DNA from: Marinobacter sp.
GTDB lineage: Bacteria > Pseudomonadota > Gammaproteobacteria > Pseudomonadales > Oleiphilaceae
DNA length: 64,000 nt
Assembly (NCBI GenBank): GCA_014359475.1
Contig: JACIZI010000010.1
Coordinates: 42,600 to 106,599, forward strand
Direction: 5' to 3'
In this document: piece after piece, positions 41,074 to 51,291 of the stretch
Position numbering within the stretch: the first letter of the stretch is position 1
Layout of the letters: the number at the start of each line of letters is the position of its first letter
The notes under the pieces: model-generated
What the model was told of the DNA's origin: nothing
Seen by the model: the letters and a program-made list of their open reading frames with translations, nothing else
Database searches by the model: none
Position numbers and translations under genes: made by a program

Positions 41074-42915
41074 ATGGCTCAGGCTCGCACCAGCTTTTTC
41101 CGGCGCCAGTCCACGGCACGGCGCAACACCGCCTTGCTGGTCGTGTTATTTACCATTGCGGTGACTCTGATTACTCTGTGTGTGTGCCTGGTTGGTTACT
41201 GGGTTACCCGCAGCGATACCTCGGCGCTGCCCTTCCAGCATTGGTTGCTCACCCGGCACGGGCTGATAACGGCCGGCGCAACCGTCCTTCTGATACTGAC
41301 TGGCAGCCTGGCGCGCTGGATCGACCTGGCCGGTGGCGGCGAGCGGGTAGCCCGGATGGTGAGCGCCCGGGCAGTAGACCCCTCAACATCCGATCGGGAC
41401 GAGCGCCGGCTGATCAATGTGGCAGAGGAAATGGCCATCGCCAGCGGCGTACCGGTACCGCGGCTATACATCATGGACCGGGAAACCGGCATCAATGCCT
41501 TTGTGGCGGGCTATACTCCGGGCGAGGCGGTTATGGTGGTAACCCACGGCAGCCTCACCCACCTGAGCCGCGACGAACTCCAGGGCGTAGTGGCCCATGA
41601 ATTCAGCCATATTCTGAACGGCGACATGCGCCTGAACGTGCGTCTGATTTCCCTTCTGGCGGGCATTCTGATGATCGGACAGGTTGGCTCATTTCTGGTC
41701 CGGAGCGGTTTTCACAGCGGCCCTGTCCGCAGTCGGTCCCGGGACAGGCGGGGCCAGGCAGCCCTTGGACTGGTAGGCCTGGCACTGCTGCTGATCGGTT
41801 ATATCGGCGTGTTCTTCGGACGCCTGATTCAGGCGGCGGTGTCCCGCCAGCGGGAGTCCCTGGCGGATGCCTCAGCGGTACAGTTCACCCGCAATCCCGA
41901 AGGCATCGCCAGCGCTCTGTTCAGGATTGGCCAGCATTCCGGCTATCTGGAAACCACCAGCCACGCCAGCGACATGAACCACATGTGCTTTTGCGAAAGC
42001 GCCAAAATGAAATTGACCGCCCTGCTGGCATCCCATCCCCCGATCGAAGACAGAATAAGGACCATCGAACCGGGCATGCTGGCGCGAATGCGCAGCCGCT
42101 CAAGGGGCAGAGTCCCCCCGGAAACCACGCCCGGCGCAACATCATCTTTCAGCCCTGTACCGGGTCAGATACTGGACAGCCTGCCGGATACCTTCCGCCA
42201 ATTGCTGTATACCCGGACCGGAGCTGTGCACTTGTGTTACGCACTGATGCTGCTGCACCTGAATGAGCAGGAACGGGCCACGCAGCTGGCAAGACTGCAG
42301 GATCATCCGAGCCTGGGCGTACAGCCAGAGATGCTGCGGACGTTCTTCCCGGCACTGGAATCGCTGGGTGAAACGATCCGCTTCCCTGCTCTGGAACTGG
42401 CGACCCCGGCCCTGAGAAAGCTGGATAACGAGGAAGTGACCGAATTCCGCCAACGGATCAAGGGGCTGATCGAGGCCGACGGCAGGGTTACCCTGTTCGA
42501 AATGGCCCTCGCCAGCTATCTGCAGCGGCACCTGACTCCGGGAGCCGCCCGCAAGGTGCCCGTCCGCTACCGCAACTACTTGCCGGTCAAAGACCATCTC
42601 TGTGTGTTGTTCAGCCTGCTGGCGAGGGCCGGCAGCAACGATACCGGGATACAGAGGCAGCGGTTTCAGGAAGCCATGGCGGGCTTTAGCGATGGTGGTG
42701 AGCAACCAGGGATGGTTACGCGGGCATCCGGCTCGGCGCTGCAGGACGCCCTGCACCACCTGAACCGGCTGTCACCCATGCTGAAACCGGGCATTCTGGA
42801 TGCCTGCAAGCAATGTGTTTCCGCGGATGGAAGTATTGAGGTGAGGGAATACGAGATGGTGAGGTTGGTGGCCGACCAGCTGGACTGGCCGATGCCACCC
42901 TTGGCCCTCACCTGA
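41074..42915 (+). CDS. M48-family membrane metalloprotease with C-terminal TerB-like region
   Basis: A 613-residue protein. Two N-terminal helices (about 23-45 and 62-82) and another pair (about 190-265) embed the protease in the membrane. The zinc motif is VVAHEFSHILNGD, with the third ligand in RQRESLADASAVQF, so the catalytic set is complete as in HtpX and BepA relatives. Beyond residue ~360 the chain continues with a ~250-residue helical region; EFRQRIKGLIEADGRVTLFE and DACKQCVSADGSIEVREYE are both in the style of TerB-like domains. This tail is absent from HtpX (about 290 residues). Co-transcription with lemA is expected from the nine-base gap. Substrates are unknown. Confidence 0.9.
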   Translation: MAQARTSFFRRQSTARRNTALLVVLFTIAVTLITLCVCLVGYWVTRSDTSALPFQHWLLTRHGLITAGATVLLILTGSLARWIDLAGGGERVARMVSARAVDPSTSDRDERRLINVAEEMAIASGVPVPRLYIMDRETGINAFVAGYTPGEAVMVVTHGSLTHLSRDELQGVVAHEFSHILNGDMRLNVRLISLLAGILMIGQVGSFLVRSGFHSGPVRSRSRDRRGQAALGLVGLALLLIGYIGVFFGRLIQAAVSRQRESLADASAVQFTRNPEGIASALFRIGQHSGYLETTSHASDMNHMCFCESAKMKLTALLASHPPIEDRIRTIEPGMLARMRSRSRGRVPPETTPGATSSFSPVPGQILDSLPDTFRQLLYTRTGAVHLCYALMLLHLNEQERATQLARLQDHPSLGVQPEMLRTFFPALESLGETIRFPALELATPALRKLDNEEVTEFRQRIKGLIEADGRVTLFEMALASYLQRHLTPGAARKVPVRYRNYLPVKDHLCVLFSLLARAGSNDTGIQRQRFQEAMAGFSDGGEQPGMVTRASGSALQDALHHLNRLSPMLKPGILDACKQCVSADGSIEVREYEMVRLVADQLDWPMPPLALT

Positions 42916-42918
42916 TTC

Positions 42919-44877
42919 TCAGGGATTGAATACTGAATCTACCTCAGGAATATCGTCCGGAGCCGGCAGGCCCAGCTTCTCACGCACGCCAACATTCACG
43001 TCCCAGAGCTGGCGGAACTTGTCGGCGGTAACAGCCACTGCCTCGCCCTTGCCCAACATAATCTTGGGCCTCAGGAACACCAGAAGGTTGGTTTTGACGC
43101 GCTCTTCCGATGTCGCGGAGAACAAACGACCCAAAAATGGTATATCACCCAACAGCGGTACCTTGCTCCTGGTGACCTTGAGGTTTTCCCGCATCAGCCC
43201 CCCCAGCACGATCGTTTCGCCATTATCCGCCAGCACGGTGGTCTTGATTTCACGTTTGGTTGTCACGATATCCGCGGCATCATTTACGGAGGGTGCAATG
43301 TCTTCGGTGCTTTGCTCCACTTCCAGCCGCACCAGCCCGTCTGCACTGATACTGGGTTTCACTTTGAGAGTCAGGCCGATATCCCGGCGCTCAATGGTGG
43401 TAAACGGATTGGTGGTGCCATCACCGGTTACCGTGGACTGACCAGTCTTGAAGGGCACATTCTGACCCACAATAATCTCGGACTCCTGATTGTCCAGAGT
43501 GATGATACTTGGCGTTGACAGCAGGTTAGCCGCTGACGATGTGGATAAGGCCTGCAACAGAACACCCCATGTCACACCATCCTTATTACGCTCACCAGCA
43601 CCAAGGGTAATACCGGTACCCAGGCCAGGCACAGCATCCTGCACGATTGCACCAATTACGTTGCTGAGAGAGACCGAATTACTGCCAGCCGCTGTAAAGT
43701 TGGTGCCCATGACCGGAAGCGAATCGGTTGATTCGTCACCGAGTCCGATCTGTACGCCTATATCGTCATTGAGATCATCACTGATCTCCACAATCGCCGC
43801 TTCAATGAGTACCTGGGCACGTCGCACATCCAGCTGGGAGATAATCTGTTCGGCCTCCTGAAGCAGTGAAGGATCGCCCCGGACCACCAGGGCATTCAGC
43901 CCCTCATCGGCAAACACTGCAAAGCTGTTACCCGGCTTGCCTGCCGAAGCCACCCTGCCGGCATTGCCGCCACCCTGGCCTTCCTTGACGACCTCGCCCA
44001 TCACATTCTTGAGGATGTCAGCCAGACCCTTGGCATCTGCGTGCCTGAGACGGATCACCTTGGTCGTACCGCCGGAGGCGGAAGCCTGATCCAGTTTTTT
44101 GATCAGGCCGCGCATCTTGTCGCGGAAATTTTCGTCGCCGCGCAAAATCAGCCGGTTACTTCGCTCATCCGCGGTGACGCTGTATTTGCGGGCCGCGCCG
44201 TTATTACCCGCTCCCTGGCCCAGCTCTGCCGGGGCAAGTTCCTGCAGCAGGGTTACCATATCGCCAACCCAGGCTTCCTGCAGCTGAATCACTTCAACTT
44301 CATAACTGGGTGGGCTGTCCAGCTCTTTGACGATCTGCTCGATACGGCGGATGTTAGATTCGTGGTCACTGATGATCAGCGCATTGGCAGCGGCCACGCC
44401 CGCCAGATGCCCGTACTTGGCCACCAACGGGCGCAGGATCGGAACCATTTCCAGGGCGTTGGCGTGATCAATCTGGATAACCCTGGTAATCAACTGCTCG
44501 GACGGAATATTGCCATCAAACCGGGTAAGGGACTCGGCGGACTGTTTGGCATCCACCTGCTGCACGATCTTGATCACTTCCTCCCCCGGAATGGCCGTAA
44601 ACCCATGCACATTCAGAACCGCCAGAAACAGGTCGTATATCTGATCCTTGTTCATCGGGGCGCTGGAGAGTACGGTAACCTTCCCTTTGACCCGGGGGTC
44701 CACTACAAAACTGTAACCGGTAATGTCCGCCACCTGGGTCACGAAGGCCCTGACATCTGCCTCTTTGAGGTTGAGGCGCCAGGTTTCTTCGTCTTCCTGC
44801 CCATAGGCAAAAGACATCAGAGGCAGCAAAAAGGCCATTACCAGGGCCCGGAAAAGCTTGGATCTGTCATTCAGCAT
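42919..44877 (-). CDS. gspD: Type II secretion secretin GspD
   Basis: A 652-residue outer-membrane secretin. The signal peptide ends near MSFAYGQE. Domain N0 (NLKEADVRAFVTQVADITGY) and repeats N1-N3 (RVIQIDHANALEMVPILRPL; VEVIQLQEAWVGDMVTLLQE; KVIRLRHADAKGLADILKN) occupy the first ~350 residues. The secretin core ends VPLLGDIPFLGRLFSATSEE, with TNLLVFLRPKIM, the usual signature. Twelve to fifteen copies form the exit gate for folded proteins. It lies downstream of gspC and gspN in one leftward operon; gspE-M are not in this window. Confidence 0.95.
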   Translation of the reverse strand: MLNDRSKLFRALVMAFLLPLMSFAYGQEDEETWRLNLKEADVRAFVTQVADITGYSFVVDPRVKGKVTVLSSAPMNKDQIYDLFLAVLNVHGFTAIPGEEVIKIVQQVDAKQSAESLTRFDGNIPSEQLITRVIQIDHANALEMVPILRPLVAKYGHLAGVAAANALIISDHESNIRRIEQIVKELDSPPSYEVEVIQLQEAWVGDMVTLLQELAPAELGQGAGNNGAARKYSVTADERSNRLILRGDENFRDKMRGLIKKLDQASASGGTTKVIRLRHADAKGLADILKNVMGEVVKEGQGGGNAGRVASAGKPGNSFAVFADEGLNALVVRGDPSLLQEAEQIISQLDVRRAQVLIEAAIVEISDDLNDDIGVQIGLGDESTDSLPVMGTNFTAAGSNSVSLSNVIGAIVQDAVPGLGTGITLGAGERNKDGVTWGVLLQALSTSSAANLLSTPSIITLDNQESEIIVGQNVPFKTGQSTVTGDGTTNPFTTIERRDIGLTLKVKPSISADGLVRLEVEQSTEDIAPSVNDAADIVTTKREIKTTVLADNGETIVLGGLMRENLKVTRSKVPLLGDIPFLGRLFSATSEERVKTNLLVFLRPKIMLGKGEAVAVTADKFRQLWDVNVGVREKLGLPAPDDIPEVDSVFNP

Positions 44878-44910
44878 CTGGCGATTTCGTCCTGTTGTGG
44901 TTATTACCCG

Positions 44911-45768
44911 TCAGCGCCATTGCTCGGGTATGGCAAAACTTACGGTCATGCGGGCACCGCCCCGCTCTATTTCAATTTCAAGTCTGGATTCAGAGCGCCA
45001 GTTCCCGAGCAACTCCTTGTCCTGCTCGAAGTCTCCCAGTGTCTGGCCGTTAATGGAGGTGATCACATCTCCCGGTCGCAGGTTGGCGGCTGTAAGCAAG
45101 GCATTGGAGCCATCATACCGGTAACCATTACCGTCTTCCGCGGGGCTCAGCCCATAACGGGAAAGTGCCGCTATACCCTCGGCCTCAATCTGCGCCCGGG
45201 CCTCATCCACGAACGCTTCCGGCGATGATGCAACGCCTTCAGCGACGACGTCTGTGATCAGATCACCAGAAACGGGTTCTTCAAAGGTCAAAGTCTCGTA
45301 CCGCCCGTTGCGGCGGATCAGAACGCGACGAGGTTCAACCTCCGCCAGCCTGGCATTACCGGGCAGCGTATCCCCCACCTTGTAGAATTCAGTGACCCCG
45401 TCACTACCGGCAACTATAGCACCGGACTCTTCCGGCTGCTGCGCTACCATAACACCTTCAAGCTTCAGCCGTAGCGATGTTTCCGGTGCGCTGCGCCTGA
45501 CCACATCCGCCACCTGGCCGCTCTCTCTGGCCACACCGAAAAATTCGTAGGTGGCCAGCGCCGCACCGGCCCCGGATCCGGCTACCCTGCCGTTCGTTAT
45601 ACCCACGCCCGAGCGCACAACAGCCGGCTGTTCATCCCATACCACCATCCAGGTCAGCTTCGCCAGCACCACCGCCCCGTGCAAGACCAGCCAGACCAGC
45701 ATCAGCCTGGCCAGCAACAGCGCGATCGAGGACTGTTTCCCCGCATCAAAGCCTGTGGAGGATACCAT
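44911..45768 (-). CDS. gspC: Type II secretion protein GspC
   Basis: A 285-residue inner-membrane protein linking the platform to the secretin. One transmembrane helix lies at about 15-38 (ALLLARLMLVWLVLHGAVVL). The HR domain (about 70-165) begins TYEFFGVARESGQVADV, and a PDZ-like domain at the C-terminus contains AANLRPGDVITSINGQTLGD. The start codon overlaps the gspN stop, so translation is coupled. GspC binds N0 of GspD, encoded 33 bases downstream. Confidence 0.9.
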   Translation of the reverse strand: MVSSTGFDAGKQSSIALLLARLMLVWLVLHGAVVLAKLTWMVVWDEQPAVVRSGVGITNGRVAGSGAGAALATYEFFGVARESGQVADVVRRSAPETSLRLKLEGVMVAQQPEESGAIVAGSDGVTEFYKVGDTLPGNARLAEVEPRRVLIRRNGRYETLTFEEPVSGDLITDVVAEGVASSPEAFVDEARAQIEAEGIAALSRYGLSPAEDGNGYRYDGSNALLTAANLRPGDVITSINGQTLGDFEQDKELLGNWRSESRLEIEIERGGARMTVSFAIPEQWR

Positions 45769-46547
45769 CAGAAACCGCCTCCCGGCAGCAGCGGCTGACG
45801 CACCTTGAAGATCGCATCCGACGGGGCACCGGCACCGACATTCATGCCGGCCAGATCCGCAAGCCGTTTGTAAACCTGCACCTCCATCATGCCATCCCAG
45901 AACACATCGGCTCGCGCCGCCGGCCCCTTGCCGCCCTGCTCGGCCACGACCAGAGAAACTCCGCCGCCGGCACGATCCAGATTAATCTGCATGGGCGGGA
46001 AGCTGGCAGATCCGCCGGGCCACTCTGCGGTTCCGCCCGGCCAGCGTGCCATCCCCCGGGCATGGGAGACCTGCTCACCATCCCAGGCAAGCTCCAGGTT
46101 ATCGATACGGACCACGCCTTCGATCAGTGCGCCGCCGGCTCTGCGGATCATCGGCTCAAAATCGTCCACGTTCACCTGACCGGTGGCGTTCACACGAGCG
46201 GTCCCCGGCCAGGCTACCACCAACTCCCCACGCAGGGCAGAGCCACCCGAGGCGACGGAAAAATCCAGGGGCAATGCGAGCTCTGTCAGCGACGGCCAGT
46301 GCAGATCCCAGCCAAGAGTGAGCGGAATGCCCTGAGCCAGCCCGGTGCCCTGGCCCTTCCAGACAGTGCCGGCAAGACTTTCTACCCGGACGCCCGGCGG
46401 CAGATTCACCTTATTTGACATCTGGGACCAGACCCAACCAATGGGCACCGTGAGTATGAGCGTGACGGCATAGACCAGCACACCGGCAAGCAACAACAGT
46501 ATCAGCTTGCCGGGTCGGATCAGGGGTTTTACTTCGGTTTCGCTCAT
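45768..46547 (-). CDS. gspN: Type II secretion protein GspN
   Basis: A 259-residue protein with an N-terminal helix (about 13-36, KLILLLLAGVLVYAVTLILT) and a beta-rich periplasmic part (GVRVESLAGTVWKGQGTGLA; PLTLGWDLHWPSL). This is the GspN pattern; GspN is an auxiliary protein missing from some type II systems. A start at 46547 (MSETEVKPLIRPGK) is preferred over one 14 codons upstream that has no ribosome site. First gene of gspN-gspC-gspD. Confidence 0.85.
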   Translation of the reverse strand: MSETEVKPLIRPGKLILLLLAGVLVYAVTLILTVPIGWVWSQMSNKVNLPPGVRVESLAGTVWKGQGTGLAQGIPLTLGWDLHWPSLTELALPLDFSVASGGSALRGELVVAWPGTARVNATGQVNVDDFEPMIRRAGGALIEGVVRIDNLELAWDGEQVSHARGMARWPGGTAEWPGGSASFPPMQINLDRAGGGVSLVVAEQGGKGPAARADVFWDGMMEVQVYKRLADLAGMNVGAGAPSDAIFKVRQPLLPGGGF

Positions 46548-46619
46548 GCAACTACGCAAAGATAATTGGCCGGAGGTCGAGTCTAGCAAAGGGCCATGGC
46601 AAGTTCATGACCAAAATAC

Positions 46620-46648
46620 AAAAACCCCGCAACAGGTGCGGGGTTTTT
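46620..46648. terminator. Bidirectional terminator between groEL and gspN
   Basis: AAAAACCCCGC - AACAGGT - GCGGGGTTTTT. The A/T tails on both sides make it usable on either strand; it is about 60 bases downstream of the groEL stop codon. Confidence 0.85.
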
Positions 46649-46707
46649 GAGGGATTAGCGGGCCACTTCTCATAATCGAGACATTGACCCGGAGGGCAGA
46701 GCCGGCA

Positions 46708-48378
<1,671 letters not shown>

Positions 48379-48434
48379 TTAAACCCAATTCGTATTGATC
48401 AATCGGATATTACGTGTAGCTTCCGGTGCGCTGA

Positions 48435-48722
48435 TTACTCGAGCACCCCGTAGATATCGTTCTCGCTCATGATGAGCAGCTCTTCGCCGTCCACCTTGAC
48501 GGTGTTACCGGCATACTGGCCGAAAACGACGGTATCGCCGACTTTCACTGCCAGCGCGCGGGTTTCACCGTTATCCAGGATGCGGCCATTACCCACGGCG
48601 ATTACTTCGCCCTGGGAAGGCTTTTCCTTGGCGTTGCCCGGCAGAACAATACCGCCGGCAGTTTTCTCTTCTTCTTCCTTACGGCGCACGACAACACGAT
48701 CGTGTAGCGGACGAATTTTCAT
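48435..48722 (-). CDS. groES: 10-kDa co-chaperonin GroES
   Basis: A 95-residue lid for GroEL. It begins [20 protein letters not shown], has the mobile-loop region [20 protein letters not shown], and ends [10 protein letters not shown]. The start at 48722 with GGAGATATCGAGCA upstream is the family start; a longer frame to 48758 is not used. Confidence 0.98.
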   Translation of the reverse strand: MKIRPLHDRVVVRRKEEEEKTAGGIVLPGNAKEKPSQGEVIAVGNGRILDNGETRALAVKVGDTVVFGQYAGNTVKVDGEELLIMSENDIYGVLE

Positions 48723-48836
48723 TGCTCGATATCTCCAATGGTCAGTTAGGTTTGGCAATGATGGTTGCGTTAAAAGCCGGGGCCTTAACCATCTGTTTTT
48801 CAGCGGTTATTGGCCCGCAGCGAAGTTGTGTGGTGT

Positions 48837-48865
48837 ATGTGGGGGTAGCGCAGGGGTTTTCAATA
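48837..48865 (-). promoter_or_regulatory. Sigma-32 heat-shock promoter of groESL
   Basis: On the minus strand TATTGAAA (cf. CTTGAAA), a 13-base spacer, then CCCCACAT (cf. CCCCATNT), about 115 bases upstream of groES. No CIRCE inverted repeat was found. Confidence 0.75.
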
Positions 48866-48903
48866 CCCGCCGGCAAAAAAATTTCACTTTTTTATCGGCG
48901 GGA

Positions 48904-49464
48904 TTAACGACGGCTATCGTCCCGGTCGTCATCGCCGGGCAACCGCTCATAGTCATGGGGAGTGTTATCCCGGTACTCCCCTTCGATAATGTCGCCGTTT
49001 TCGTCCCGGTCAAACGGCGACCGCGGGCCGGACGGGCCGCTGCGGAAAGGATCACCGGCAGCAAACGGGTCATCACCACCGGCGGAGAAACGGAAATAAG
49101 CTGCGCCGCCGGATACCGTCAGGTGCTTCAGGGCGCGGGAAACCAGCCAGTGCCGGCTGCCCGGCAACAGGCACAGAAACCCGATGGCATCAGTGACAAA
49201 CCCGGGAGTCAGCAACAAGGCACCGCCAACCGCCAGCACCAGCCCCTCGGCCACCTCATGTGCCGGCAATTCTCCGCTATTCATGCGCTCATTGGCCCGC
49301 AGCAACGTGGCCAGTCCCTGCTGCCTGAGCAGCGCGGCACCGATGATCGCCGTAAGCAGCACCAGTGCAATAGTATTAAGCACGCCAATGAAGCTGCCCA
49401 CCTGAATCAGCACCGCCATCTCCACAACCGGCATGACGATGAACAACACAAACAATACCCGCAA
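48904..49464 (-). CDS. fxsA: FxsA-family inner-membrane protein, TTG start
   Basis: A 186-residue FxsA/YtfB-type membrane protein: helices about 2-20, 25-47 and 72-100 (VVEMAVLIQVGSFIGVLNTI; AVGGALLLTPGFVTDAIGFL) and a charged, probably disordered C-terminal tail (SPFDRDENGDIIEGEYRD). In E. coli FxsA lowers phage F exclusion by binding PifA; the general role is not known. The start is taken as TTG at 49462-49464, because AGGAGG lies six bases before it and the product then begins RVLFVLFIVMP as in the family. The ATG 13 codons upstream has no such site. It lies upstream of groESL, as in many relatives. Confidence 0.85.
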   Translation of the reverse strand: MRVLFVLFIVMPVVEMAVLIQVGSFIGVLNTIALVLLTAIIGAALLRQQGLATLLRANERMNSGELPAHEVAEGLVLAVGGALLLTPGFVTDAIGFLCLLPGSRHWLVSRALKHLTVSGGAAYFRFSAGGDDPFAAGDPFRSGPSGPRSPFDRDENGDIIEGEYRDNTPHDYERLPGDDDRDDSRR

Positions 49465-49525
49465 GGGCTGCCTCCTGTAGGGTTCTGGTTTCAGCACCGG
49501 CACCCGGCCGGCTCCCGGGCTCTGC

Positions 49526-49531
49526 TATACT
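49526..49531 (+). promoter_or_regulatory. Extended -10 element in front of the SDR relic
   Basis: TGC-TATACT matches an extended -10 (TGnTATAAT). It lies about 40 bases before the ATG of the truncated SDR and probably is its old promoter. Transcripts from it would now run antisense into the response-regulator gene at 49625. Confidence 0.4.
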
Positions 49532-49567
49532 TCGCCCTTTTCTACAGTACAACCATCAGGGCAAAAG

Positions 49568-49606
49568 ATGAAACTTCAAGATTCCGCCGTCGCCATCACC
49601 GGGGGA
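49568..49606 (+). pseudogene. Relic of a short-chain dehydrogenase gene (first 13 codons)
   Basis: ATG AAA CTT ... encodes MKLQDSAVAITGG, the first beta strand and the start of the TGGxxGxG cofactor loop of a classical SDR, with AGGGC before the ATG. After GG the sequence turns into VRERGPSALF, which is not SDR-like, and the convergent response-regulator gene ends at 49625. The rest of the SDR gene seems to be deleted, leaving promoter, ribosome site and 39 bases of coding sequence. Alternative: chance similarity of a short stretch. Confidence 0.5.
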
Positions 49607-49624
49607 GTCAGGGAGCGGGGCCCG

Positions 49625-50596
49625 TCAGCCCTCTTCGCGCAGGTCCGGCCGGGTCTCGGTAAACCGGCGGGTTTCATAGGCATCCACCAGGCCCTGTACG
49701 GCGGCACGCTCCATCTCCTGCACGGAGGGGGTGCCGTTCCGGGCATCGGCGCGGCAAAGCACCATGCCGGCTTCCACCGAAATATAGCCGGCTGTGGTTT
49801 TCAGGGCCTTGTGGTTGATGCCGTCAAAGACCCTGCGGAAGGCAGCTGTGGTGCACTGGTCGGTTTTCGGGAAATGAGCAATCAGCGCGTACTGGTTGTC
49901 CCCGACCCGGCAAAGGGCATCCATCGGACGAACCAGGTTGGCCAGGCGGCGGGCAACACCCACGGCCATCTCTGCCATCACGGCCGGAGAGTGCTTGCGC
50001 TTGAGTTCCTGCCAGTTGCGGATACCGCACAACACATAAGCCGTCGCCCCACCCCGGGATTCAGCATAACGCAGGGATTCGCCCAGTCGCTCCCGTGCAT
50101 AGCGGTTGTTGCACAGGCCGGTCTCCAGGTCGATGATGCTGGAGTTTTCCAGTTCCCGGTTGTTCTCCACCAGCAAGGCATTGGCCCGCAGCAGCGTGTT
50201 CTGGCGGTCGGCGATACGGTCGGCGGCAAAAATACGGGGAATCAGCTGCCGGGTCATGTCCGACTTATAGATAAAGTCGTCCACACCCCGGTCAAAGGCC
50301 TCGGAGAGGGCTTCCACATTTTCGCGGGCGGTTAGCAGGATCACATAGGTGTAGTGATTATTCTGCTCATCCTGCTGGCGCACACGATCGGTCAGTTGCA
50401 GCCCGTCCATTTCCGGCATCAGCCAGTCGGCGATCAGCACGCTCACCGGACGCTGCTCCATCAGTGCCAGCGCAGCGGGGGCATTATTGGCGACACGCAC
50501 ATCCCGGTAACCGGCATTACGCAAGGTGCGGCCAACCACCATACTGCTGAATTTGGCATCGTCCACTACAAGAATCGGAAGGTCCAGATTTGGCAT
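49625..50596 (-). CDS. Response regulator with C-terminal degenerate GGDEF domain
   Basis: A 323-residue protein. The receiver domain (1-125) has acidic residues in LPILVVDDAKFSSMVVGRTL, the phospho-acceptor Asp in VLIADWLMPEMDGLQL, the switch Thr in VILLTARENV, and Lys in FIYKSDMTRQ. After a helical linker, a GGDEF-type fold follows (IDLETGLCNNRYARERLGES to about 300). Its signature is reduced to RVGDNQYAL instead of GGDEF, so it should not make cyclic-di-GMP; it may bind the nucleotide or act as a protein-contact domain. No kinase gene is adjacent. It stops 18 bases after the SDR relic. Confidence 0.88.
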   Translation of the reverse strand: MPNLDLPILVVDDAKFSSMVVGRTLRNAGYRDVRVANNAPAALALMEQRPVSVLIADWLMPEMDGLQLTDRVRQQDEQNNHYTYVILLTARENVEALSEAFDRGVDDFIYKSDMTRQLIPRIFAADRIADRQNTLLRANALLVENNRELENSSIIDLETGLCNNRYARERLGESLRYAESRGGATAYVLCGIRNWQELKRKHSPAVMAEMAVGVARRLANLVRPMDALCRVGDNQYALIAHFPKTDQCTTAAFRRVFDGINHKALKTTAGYISVEAGMVLCRADARNGTPSVQEMERAAVQGLVDAYETRRFTETRPDLREEG

Positions 50597-50793
50597 TGTT
50601 ATTCGTGTCTCACCAGTCCATTGTCAGATGCGGTGCCGGCCCGGTCTTGTTATGCTTTGGCACCTTGGCGTATCAGGGGGATGATTATAGACGTTAAATC
50701 GCCCGCTGATGTGGAAAAATATAAAACCTGCGGACTTCATCATAGCCTGATTGCCATGGCATGACAGCTTCCGCATTTTCCGGAGACCTGGAG

Positions 50794-51276
50794 ATGCCTT
50801 CATTCGATATTGTTTCTGAAGTGGACATGCACGAAATCACCAACGCCATTGACCAGGCCCGCCGGGAACTGGGCAACCGCTGGGATTTCAAGAATGTGGA
50901 AGCAGACATCGAGCTGGACGACACCCGCATTACCATCAGCGCGGAGCAGGACTTCCAGCTCGACCAGCTCAAGGACATGCTGCGGATGGCCTTCGCCAAG
51001 CGGGGCATCGACACCCGCGCCCTGCACGACGACGGCGACAGCAAATCCGGCAAACTGGTACGCCAGCATATGGAACTCAAACAGGGCATCGAAAAAGACA
51101 TGGCCAAAAAGATCACCAAAATGATCAAGGACCAGAAAATGAAGGTGCAGGCCTCTGTCCAGGGGGACAAGGTGCGGGTCACCGGCAAAAAACGCGACGA
51201 TCTGCAGGAGGCCATCGCCCTGCTGAAGGAATCCGAGCTGGACATCCCGCTGCAGTTCAACAACTTCCGCGACTGA
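50794..51276 (+). CDS. yajQ: YajQ-family nucleotide-binding protein
   Basis: A 160-residue double ferredoxin-like protein: MPSFDIVSEVDMHEITNAID, RELGNRWDFKNVEADIELDD, KRGIDTRALHDDGDSKSGKL and the C-terminal LDIPLQFNNFRD are all conserved. Homologues in Xanthomonas and Pseudomonas bind cyclic-di-GMP and act as co-regulators; others bind nucleotides or RNA. GGAGACCTGGAG precedes the ATG at 50794. The transporter gene starts 15 bases after its stop codon in the same frame, so the two are co-transcribed. Confidence 0.95.
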   Translation: MPSFDIVSEVDMHEITNAIDQARRELGNRWDFKNVEADIELDDTRITISAEQDFQLDQLKDMLRMAFAKRGIDTRALHDDGDSKSGKLVRQHMELKQGIEKDMAKKITKMIKDQKMKVQASVQGDKVRVTGKKRDDLQEAIALLKESELDIPLQFNNFRD

Positions 51277-51291
51277 CCCGGAGCAAAACCC

